A stretch of DNA of 64,000 nucleotides from NCBI GenBank assembly GCA_033398695.1, contig CM065802.1:143702096-143766095 (forward strand), written 5' to 3'. The notes under the pieces are model-generated. The model did no database searches and was not told the DNA's origin. It was given only the letters and a program-made list of their open reading frames with translations. This DNA comes from Orobanche coerulescens. Lineage: Eukaryota; Streptophyta; Magnoliopsida; Lamiales; Orobanchaceae. The position numbers and the translations under genes were made by a program. This document shows positions 46,255 through 55,024 of this stretch, piece after piece (the first letter of the stretch is position 1; each line of letters starts with the position of its first letter).

Positions 46255-46272
46255 CTCGGGAGGCAACCCGAG
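46255..46272 (+). other. Hairpin CTCGGGAGGCAACCCGAG after gag-protease of C
   Basis: Six-base stem (CTCGGG/CCCGAG) with loop AGGCAA, preceded by TAGCGCTT. From what I know of Athila/Tat elements, a GGGAGGCAACCC motif of this type lies just after pol. Here it follows gag-protease by 40 nt, consistent with a precise loss of pol. Confidence 0.65.
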
Positions 46273-46426
46273 TATTAGTTGTAGAATTTTATTTTTCAGT
46301 ATTTTCTTGCATTTTTGGATCTTTATCTTTCATCATTTTTGCTTTGATACGCTTATCCCTCACGTTCTTGGTGTTTTCTTTTGAAAATTCTGTGCAAAAA
46401 TCACCCCAGGGGAAGAAATCAGCAAT

Positions 46427-46761
46427 GGGCCGCGGCACAAGGATAGCGAGCCGCGGCACACACCACTTGAAGGAAAAAGGCCAAACAAACTGTACCTTGT
46501 GCCGCGACACGACCTTACTGAGCCGCGGCACACCAGGTCCCTGAGCCGCGGCACATATTTACTGAGCCGCGGCACGCCTAATGTCAAAGAAATGCCCAGG
46601 TATCTTTACTACGTGCCGCGGCACGGTCCAAATGAGCCGCGGCACACTAACATGACGAGCCGCGGCACCCGTAAGCTGAGCCGCGGCACAAGGAGGAAGA
46701 ACAAACAATGCCCAGGAGGTTGTACTCTGGGCCGCGGCTCACTTAAGTTGTGCCGCGGACC
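46427..46761. repeat. Internal array of 12 GCCGCGGC palindromes in element C
   Basis: Units of the form GAGCCGCGGCAC, GTGCCGCGGCAC or GGGCCGCGGCAC are spread over 335 bp at irregular 20- to 50-bp intervals, from 46427 to 46750. The same motif family occurs in the C LTRs and, unexpectedly, in the LTRs of the unrelated element D. Confidence 0.85.
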
Positions 46762-47413
46762 CCGTTCGGAAGTTCAAAGGCCCAGGTATCCTTTATAACC
46801 CGATCGGCCGGCACACCAAGTAAACCTCCTTCCTTCCTTCGCACAAGCACTCGGCCGACTCCCTCACAATTTTTCTTCTTCTTGCATTTCTTCAATCCAA
46901 GTCAGGTAATTCTCAATCTCTTAATCCTTATTGATTCTTGAATTGAAAAGTGAAGTATTGTTATTCATTTGATGTTGAATATGTTATTAGTTTTTTTCTT
47001 CAAAGTTCTATCAAAATTTGAGTTGGAATATGAAGTTTTTGGTTGATTATTGATTGTATTCGTTGATCATGAATGTATTGGTGATGTTATTTGTCGTTTG
47101 TCATGGCTATATACTCATGTTGTTATTTTTGGGGATTGGATTTAACCATTAGAATTCTTGTTCTTCATTTAAACTTGTGCACACTAAGTGTTTGATGAAA
47201 TGCGTAAATGAAAATTTTTAAGCCAACGTTTTGGAACTATGTGCAACGAATTTGTTTATGGGTTTAAATGTGAAAGCTCAAATTTAATTTTCTCTCACGA
47301 CGGTGCAAGCTCGTTCAACCTTATATTCACGTTTTGCATACCTTAAGTCAAGTGGTGCTATTTTCCTTAAAGTTTACGTAATTTCCGGTGTTTATCTTTT
47401 CAGGGAACTCGCC

Positions 47414-47590
47414 ATGGCTAGAAAAAGGAAGGTTAGCACGAGGGCGAGGACACAATCGCCGGCGCCAGTTCATGAGCTGACACTAGGGGAGTACTTGACC
47501 TTTTCTTTTATCGCATATTTTTATCTATGTCCATTGAGGTCAATGTACATCCTAAGTTTGGGGGGGGGGGGATTTTTACTGATTCGTTGA
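47414..47590 (+). pseudogene. Remnant of the third (env-like) reading frame of C
   Basis: After a pyrimidine tract ending in TTTTCAG, an ATG at 47414 opens MARKRKVSTRARTQSPAPVH, a basic start like that of the third frame of Athila elements. It stays related only to about GEYL, then runs into untranslated sequence and stops at 47590. A G12 run at 47560..47571 (AAGTTTGGGG...) resembles a purine tract seen near the 3' end of such elements. The body of the env-like gene is deleted. The upstream CAG could be a splice acceptor for a subgenomic RNA, which is inference. Confidence 0.5.
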
Positions 47591-47963
47591 CATTTTTTCG
47601 TTATTTTTGACACTAGCCTTGCTTGTCGTGATATTATTCACATTCGTGAATTTTTCGTGCCTCTTTGTGTAAAACTGATGTTACGATACTGATTTCTCTT
47701 TGAAGAAATGGTTGACTTTTGGTCGAGTTGCAGTCAGCGATATCTGTTTCCGTTGAGTATTCATTTAGGTTCGAAATTTTTTCGTTTTTGTAGAAATTTT
47801 AGCGTATAAGAAAGGAGACATACGTGTTTTCAAATAACTGTCTATACGTTTGGTTATACTTTTCGCATAGCTAGTCGTCCAGTAACATGAGTCTTGTGGA
47901 CAATTAAATTGAGTTTAGAGTCGGGCAGTTTTTCCCAAAAAGTCAAATTATTATACATATTCT

Positions 47964-48330
47964 ATGATGGGAAGTTTAGTAACCAGGGGTATTCACGTGA
48001 CCCGTTGTTTACTCTCGCGTAAAACGACAACCCTGACTAGACTAATGGTTTAGAGATACCGCATATGCCGATGATGGGGAGCCTAGTAACCGGGGTATTC
48101 GCGTGACCCGTTGTTTACTCTCGCGTAAAACAGCGACCTTGAATCGGACGCAGGAATAGCTATTCGAGATTTTTCTCCGCTGTGGAGGGGAACTTAGTAA
48201 CTAGAAGCATCCATGTGCCCCATGAGTGTCTTTTACGTCAAACGGTTCCCCAATACATGAGAATTGAAATCCACCCTAGGGATATCTCGATGAAACATCC
48301 CGAGAGCCGGAACCTAGTGGTTAACTCGAA
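47964..48330 (+). repeat. Degenerate tandem repeat domain in the C 3' untranslated region
   Basis: Units start GATGGGAAGTTTAGTAACC (47965), GATGGGGAGCCTAGTAACC (48072), GAGGGGAACTTAGTAACT (48184) and CCGGAACCTAGTGGTTAAC (48305), so spacing is 107 to about 120 bp. The first two units share GACCCGTTGTTTACTCTCGC. The rest of 47591..48701 is non-coding sequence without recognisable features. Confidence 0.65.
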
Positions 48331-48701
48331 TCATTTTATTGATCATATATAAGGGAATGCTGTCCGAGGGTTAATTTTGACGATGAAGCTCTTGAAATTT
48401 TTGCCACTAGACTGTGGGACTGGGCGATTGGGCTTGTTTATTCTAAACCTTCATATTGGCGGTCGATTAAATTCACGCTTGTTAATCTTTGAGCTTGATT
48501 TTCTTCATGAACGAGTGATTAGCACTGAAAATGGTTACTTTGTGGAATCAGTGTCCTGGATGTGACTCACTATTACGATACTTGTATTGTTCTTCGATAT
48601 TTTCAGGGTAGTATTGATTAAGTTGAGCACTATGGATTTGCACGATTATTCACGATAATTTTTGTTTGAAATTAATTTTTGCTTGAGGACAAGCAAAGGC
48701 T

Positions 48702-48717
48702 CAAGTTTGGGGGTATT
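48702..48717 (+). other. Polypurine tract of element C
   Basis: CAAGTTTGGGGGTATT directly before the 3' LTR, the usual Athila/Tat form. Confidence 0.8.
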
Positions 48718-49998
48718 TGTTCGGCGTATTTTTATACGCTTATTTATCATTATTTTATATTCATTTGAAGTGTAAATCTGCATAAATGAGCTTTTAATGC
48801 ACTATTATTTTATGTTTTGCAGGAAATTGGAGTCTGAAAGCTCGAACGACGAAAAACGGGCGAAAACGGCAATTTTTGGCCTGGGGCCGCGGCACACGCA
48901 GGTGACCAGCAAGCGCTGAACCAACTATACCGGGGGCCGCGGCATGTTGATGCTGAGCCGCAGCCCGTGAAGAAAAATGCGCGCCCAGGCATAGGCGCTG
49001 AGCATGGTGAGCCGCGGCACAAATTAAGTGAGCCGCGGCCCACGGGGCAGTTTTTGATGTTTTGGCCGCGGTTCTTGGCAGTTTTTGGAGCCTGTTCACA
49101 ACCTAATTCCCGGACGCGCCTTGGAGGCTGATGACAGTTATAAATAGGGGTTTAAGATGATCAAATCAAAAGGAGGATCATCATCGAGGAATCGAGAAGA
49201 AGCAGAAACACCAAGGAGCAGAGAGCGGAAGCTAGAGAACGGAGGAATCCGAGCTCTTCGACTGCGTTTGATCTTTATGCTTTCTTTAATTATTTCTATA
49301 TTTTTATTTTCTAGCATGTCAGGCTAGAAACCTAGTCTAGGATTTTGATGAAACCAAGGTTTTGATGGATTAACTTTTGATTATCAATTCAATTCCCTTT
49401 TCTATTGAGTTTTCCCCAATTGTTCTTATTGCTTTCAATTGTGTGGCCTATAATTGAATTGTTTTGTTTACGCAACTCGAATCGGGAGAGGAGAGTTGGT
49501 AGGAAATAATTGGTGAGAACCGTTTTATCTTATGAGATAGGAATATACTCATAGGAACTACGTGGCCTTTCTGAAGATTTCGTGCTTTTTGCTTACTGTC
49601 GAATCAATTCACCTAGGAATAGAGTGTGTTATTCGCCTTAGAAAAATCTATTGACCTCGGGAGAGGCGGTAGAGTATTTTAGCAACCTTCGCCTTCAATA
49701 AATTGGAAAATCATTAAATTCATATAAGTGAGAGTAATTCGGATAAACCGAGGTGGATTCACAATCCTAGATTTATTCCTTATTTGATTTTCTTTCTTAA
49801 AACAATCTTTTTATTAGTTATTCTTTTATTAATTTTCTATTATTATTACTTGCATCTCAAAATTCGATAGTTCAGATAAAATTAGAATACTCATAAATCG
49901 GTAGTTAGTAAGTCATTCCTCGTGGGAACGATATCTTACTCATCTCTTTATTACTTGTTTACGACAACGTGCACTTGCGTTCAACGAAATTCGCAATA
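48718..49998 (+). repeat. 3' LTR of element C
   Basis: Starts TGTTCGGCGTATTTT and ends CGCAATA, where the 5' copy has CGCAACA. It is followed by the target copy GTATA at 49999. It carries the palindrome cluster at 48883..49041 and a TATA box at 49139..49147. Confidence 0.93.
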
Positions 49999-50152
49999 GT
50001 ATACATCGACATTTTGTTATTTTGAATAAAAACTCTTATGTGTATTTTAAAATGGGGAAACTAATAATTTTATATTTTAATAAAGGGTGGATTTTGGCAA
50101 ATTTAAGAAATATGGTTTTTGATAGTTCGTGAAATTTAAAGGTCCATGATAT

Positions 50153-50154
<2 letters not shown>

Positions 50155-50194
<40 letters not shown>
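50155..50194. repeat. (AT)20 microsatellite
   Basis: An uninterrupted AT dinucleotide run of 40 bp inside E. Confidence 0.97.
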
Positions 50195-50196
<2 letters not shown>

Positions 50197-51614
50197 TAAA
50201 GTGGTTCTGAGGTTTTTAGGAAATAAAATTTGTCGGTGGTTTACAAAAGGAGCTAGAATTTTATCAAACTAGTTTAATATTGAAATTTTTGAAATATAAG
50301 ACAGAGAGATCTTGATAAATTCGTTCAGCAAGTTTGGGTATATTGAGAATTATTTAGACCTTTTAATTGGCGTGTTCGAATATTTTAAGGTGGATATGTA
50401 TCTTCAAACGAAGATACCTTGTGTCATACGAGCTGGCAATTATTTACAGTTGCATGATGCACGACAAGTGGCCTGATAGCTGTCGTAGAGATTATCCCTC
50501 TTGAGTATTTTTTGGTATAGTGATGACTCAGAATTCATGATTTGAGCATTATGCGGATTAGGCGAGATTGATAAGAAGTTTTCGCAATAGTGAGACGAGC
50601 AATAGGACGAGCATATGCATGAAATTGATTTCAAATTTTATATTTCGTATCTCAAGTTTTCGAATGTCATTTTGCATGAGCTTTGTGAAAACTATTTTCT
50701 TTAATTTTGACTTGTAACAATGTGTTTTTATGGTGAATGTACATATTGTAAAATAAATGATTCAACCACTATATTTTAAAAAAGGATTTATATAAACGAA
50801 TATGTGACCCCATATTTTAAATTTCAAATTAGTTCCAAATACGTTTGCATACTATTGGGGAGTATTATCTTTGGAACACATTTACCAAAGCTGTGTAAAC
50901 ACTTTTGGAACTTAAAAATTTTCTGTCAAAGTATTCATCCCCTTTAAAAATATTTGGCCATTTAAAACTGAGAGCTTGTAAAATTTCCATGTATGCCATT
51001 TTAAAAATTGGCTAGTGCATATATCTACCGCGTGTTTTTATGAGCATCATATAACATTGGGATCTCAGTTTGTCGGACTTGTGGTGGGGGAATCTATTAC
51101 CCGTACTTTTCTTAGTAATTTCTGTGTTGGCCGACTTTACATTGTCAATGACTCGTTTGTGATCCTCTCGAAAATCTAAACTACCTTGTCCTACTCAACT
51201 TACCGTCCTCCGAATGGATTTCGGAGCTGTTTTTTATAATTTCATGGATTATTGTAATCTTCCACATTTGAGTTGATCTTCGCAAACGTTATTCGAAATA
51301 ATTGCTCATACTAGTGCAATTAACATTTTTAGATGAGATATGATCTTGGATGTTGTTACTTAAGCTCGAAGCGTGGTTTCAGGACGGTTGGCCATTTTGT
51401 GATTATACTTGACTCTTGGAGCGTTTATCTTCAAACTCATACCCCTCCGCTTCGACTCCTCGCGTTCACATGTGTGTTTATCGCCTCGACTCACGTACCA
51501 GATACTTGCTTAGTTAACTCATTGCATTTCAAGGATTCTCCCGTTCGCGCAACGTTCGTGACGTTTTAGGGCTGAGCGAAGTAGTTATTTTTCCTTGTTT
51601 GTTCTCCCGTTCTT

Positions 51615-51651
51615 AAGTTTCGGGACGAAACTTATTTCAAGGGGGGTAGAA
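51615..51651 (+). other. Stem-loop and polypurine tract of element E
   Basis: A perfect AAGTTTCGGGACGAAACTT at 51615..51633, eight-base arms and a three-base loop, is followed by ATTTCAAGGGGGGTAGAA and then the 3' LTR. It lies in non-coding sequence here, so its conservation cannot be due to protein coding in E itself. Confidence 0.85.
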
Positions 51652-52704
51652 TGTAATACCCTAGATTTCTACCCCTAAATAACTTCAAATCTTTGACCTG
51701 TTTTTGGGGATTCTTTTGTATATTTGTTGAACTTACGCAATCTTTCGTATTATTCTATTATCCTTGTTGTTCCGTTTTACCACAACTCTATTATCACTAC
51801 ATAATAGAATTTGCAAAATCATTTTATGTTACTATTGTTACCGTATGTTGATAACATTTCAGTATAATACTATGATTGTGACTGGATCGTTTGATCAGTC
51901 TAGATATTTAAAACTCTTATTCAGAGTATTACACCATAGAAACATTCAAAATATAGATGGAGTACCAAAAGGGTATTAATAGAAACAAGAGTCGATATTT
52001 CGGTATAGTGCTGTGCGCAATGACTGACTTTGATCAGTCACCATAAATTCTATAAAAACTCAAAAATTCTAAAGTTTTGCAGTATTATAAATTATTGAGT
52101 GAGCTTCCCAATGGCTCAAATGGCGAGTCATTCGGAGCTGGAATGAGCAAGTTATCGTCGAAACAAGACAGGAGTATCAATCTGCCACGATATAAATTAT
52201 CGAAATGCCCTTAAAACCGACTTAAAGGGCTATAAATGACCCTTGGCTGATTTCTAGTGCATTCCAGCACCTTCTATCTACCTCATTTCTTCCCTCACCA
52301 GAAATCTTCAGCCTTGAACTCAAATTTGAGCCATGGGCATATTTCTAACATCATAGAATCAAGATATCAAATCCGTTTTTTAAGAATCGGCCATTTCCTA
52401 GCTGAATCAAGGTATGAAACTCGAAGTTATTCAAATATTTTTGAATGATTCTTGATAGTTCATATTTCTATATTATAGGAGGATGTTTATAGGTGTTCTT
52501 GGGAGGTTTTCATCGATTCTAACGGGTAGAAATCGAATCCCTCAACTATATCACTTCATATACATAAAATGCCCGCTAGGTGTCCGATAAAAATTCTCTT
52601 AGAGTATGGTTTTGAATTTAAAGTGTTATATTCCGTAGCTCTGATATGCATCGTGCTATATTAATCATCTTAGGTTCGAAATTTTGGTTTGATAGCCTCC
52701 TGTC
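51652..52704 (+). repeat. 3' LTR of element E, first part (left of F)
   Basis: Homologous to 28340 onward, with the TATA box at 52231..52238. It is cut by F after CTGTC (52700..52704), which is repeated at 62382..62386. Confidence 0.92.
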
Positions 52705-53028
52705 TGTAACACCCCGAGATATTCGGAATAATTACAGCGCCGTAAACCCTTTAAGTAAGGATTTACAAGGCTAATTTAAAAGAAATGTAAATATAAGACA
52801 TCAATACTGCGGAAATTCAAGTTTACAAAACCATTCAACTGGTTCAACGAGTAATTAATACAACCATATCGAAATGATATTAATAAGACACGCGTTTCGA
52901 GTAATCGAAATCAAACCAAGAAAACAAATCACCAACAACAAACAAACATCATCGAACCCCTTCGCCGTCACGTCAGATCTGGTCGCTTTCCCTGCTCCTC
53001 GGATACCCGAACATCAAAACAAATGTCC

Positions 53029-53043
53029 ACCCCCGAAGGGGTT
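53029..53043 (-). other. ACCCC-TTCG-GGGGT hairpin in the F LTR
   Basis: The minus strand forms a five-base C-rich stem closed on a TTCG loop, in RNA the very stable C(UUCG)G tetraloop. The same hairpin is at 60321..60335 in the other LTR. Related hairpins occur at the same relative place in D, E and G. Confidence 0.7.
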
Positions 53044-53708
53044 AGCAAAATGATGCTAGTACAAGTATCATTTAAACAAATCAAATATGCATCAACAATA
53101 CATAACAAGATACACCACACGGACTTCCGCTACCGGAATCCGATAATGCGAATCCACAAGATTCCATTAACACAGCATGGGTATTCCAATGATCCAGCCC
53201 TCAAAGATAGATCCCAAGATGATCCCGTCGGACCAACACGAGGTGGAAATAACCCGTCCAATGATCCAGCGCCCTCAACCTAGATCCCAAGATGATCCCG
53301 TCGGACCAACACGAGGTGGACATCCGATCCAGCGCCCTCAGCATAGATCGCACAACAAACACAACATAACTCATTCATATATATATTCCAAATCGCCATG
53401 TCCATCAACATGAACATACAACACTAGATAACGAATATCATGACAATTCAACGAAATAAATCTCATGTTCAACAACACGAATAATCACACGCATGCTCAA
53501 AATACCAATATTAACATATTATGATACTTGCCTCGAAGATGGCAAGAACGAAACACTTCAATGATCTCAACACACTCGAAGGCCGCCTCCTTCGATCAAC
53601 GTAGCAAACTCGAACCTTAACAAAAGAAATGATATACAAATCATCTCAAGTCGAACGATTGCCTAGCAATTCGGTCTACGGCCAAAAGTTCAAAATATAC
53701 AATCTGCC

Positions 53709-53945
53709 TGAACCACTTAGCGTACGCTACGTACTCTGCGTAACGTGCGCTAAGCCTGCCTGTTAGTGTACGCTATCGTCTAAGCCTAGCGTACGCTAGC
53801 CATGGACTGACAATTCTCTCTGATCAGCTGACTGACTCGGCTGATATCATAACATACGTTATGTACGAAATGTAGCGTGCGTTAACTTATCCCCGATAGC
53901 GCACGTTAACTTACGTATGTTAGCGTGCGCTAACCGTGCATGGCA
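53709..53945. repeat. Palindrome cluster 1 of F (TAGCGTACGCTA type), downstream of TATA
   Basis: About seven units such as TTAGCGTACGCTA, CTAGCGTACGCTAG and GTTAGCGTGCGCTAAC, with degenerate neighbours. They lie some 700 to 900 bp downstream of the TATA box in the sense of transcription, so they would be transcribed. The counterpart is about 61015..61235. Confidence 0.8.
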
Positions 53946-54619
53946 GATTACTACTGGCAGAAAACTAGATCTAATGGTGACGAATCCATGAATTCTATGG
54001 TGATAATACATGTCATCCCCGTGCATATCATGCTCATAAGGTTTGTGAAAGTTCTATACGGATTAAACGACTACGAGATATAAGGTTACGTATAATCATC
54101 ACAACATCATGATTCATCTTTGATCTTCAAGGAATATCCTAAGTTCAATCCATTATATGTCCCAAAACGTATGATTCTTAACGTAAAACATACGAACTAG
54201 GTAATCTTCATATACTGGTCATGATCGGTTTTGAAGATACATAAAATGCTTAGGAGTCCAAATACTAAAAAGGTTCAAAGGATTATACGAAGAATAAGTG
54301 CCGAAACGTCAAAAGTATCCTTCTAACACGTGATGTTTGATTAAAAACGAATCTAAATGACTAGATAAACATGATCAAACGTCCTTTAGAACACTACTAA
54401 TATTGTTGAAGAATCACCTACCTCAAAGTAGTGAAGAACAAGGAGGAAATCGAAGCAATCCAACGTCGAAGGCTTGAACACCAATCCTCAATGATCTACA
54501 ATCTTCAACACGAGCTAGGATGCTGATATGAAGTGTTTAGGATGTAGAGAGTAATACTCTAAGTATAGGGATTCGGATGTGGGAAAAGAAAGGACTGAAA
54601 ATACGAAAAGGATGTTGTC

Positions 54620-54629
54620 CTATTTATAG
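54620..54629 (-). promoter_or_regulatory. TATA box of F 3' LTR
   Basis: The minus strand reads CTATAAATAG. The equivalent in the 5' LTR (61913..61922) has one change. Confidence 0.62.
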
Positions 54630-54639
54630 GAAATGGTTA

Positions 54640-54936
54640 TTAGCGCGCGCTAGTCCCTGCTCGTAGCGTGCGCTAATGGCTTACTGACTTCACTGTACTC
54701 AGCGCTTAGCGTGCGCTATTCTCATGTCAGTAGCGTGCGCTAAAGCGTTGACTTGGCTTTTCCCAAAAGCCGTCCAGGTTCATCTCGACACAATCCGACC
54801 AAAATCCCCGTGCATGATCTCACCTACCACACGTCTCAATCAAATTGACCACGTATAGCGTGCGCTAATGTTCCTTCGTAGCGTGCGCTATGGATCCATG
54901 TTAGCGTACGCTACATATAGACGATAGCGTGCGCTA
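54640..54936. repeat. Palindrome cluster 2 of F (TAGCGTGCGCTA type), upstream of TATA
   Basis: Eight units near 54640, 54662, 54706, 54729, 54855, 54878, 54900 and 54923, most reading TAGCGTGCGCTA. They lie 10 to 310 bp upstream of the TATA box in the direction of transcription. The counterpart is about 61934..62232. Confidence 0.85.
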
Positions 54937-55024
54937 CATGCGCAGAATCCCAAACTTAAATCACATTCAATAAATCATACGCTCAACAACACCGGACTAT
55001 GCGATACCGAAAATAATACTCAGA

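Larger units (their letters stand above)
42183..49998 (+). mobile_element. Element C: Athila-like Ty3-gypsy retrotransposon with gag and protease only
   Basis: LTRs of about 1.3 kb (42183..43485 and 48718..49998) flank a plus-strand interior with an Asp-tRNA primer site. The perfect target duplication GTATA is at 42178..42182 and 49999..50003, inside E. The interior holds a gag-protease frame, then the hairpin that in Athila elements follows pol, a GC-palindrome array, a remnant third reading frame, a tandem-repeat domain and the polypurine tract. RT, RNase H and integrase are completely absent, so it resembles the gag-only non-autonomous retrotransposons. LTRs are similar by eye apart from small indels. 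Confidence 0.93.
49999..51651 (+). other. Internal region of element E right of C, non-coding
   Basis: AT-rich sequence without RT, RNase H or integrase motifs in any frame that I can read, followed by the E tract. It contains the microsatellite at 50155. This is where pol would be in an autonomous relative. Confidence 0.65.

Noticed and set aside
43719..49998. Complete env-like gene in element C, making it an envelope-bearing retrovirus-like element
   Set aside because: Only a short basic N-terminal stub at 47414 remains, with no transmembrane or body sequence.
53709..54936. Regular short repeats with unique spacers, reminiscent of a CRISPR array, also at 21629..21803 and 46427..46761
   Set aside because: The units are 12-bp palindromes with irregular spacing inside eukaryotic LTRs, and there is no cas gene or leader. 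They are LTR repeats.
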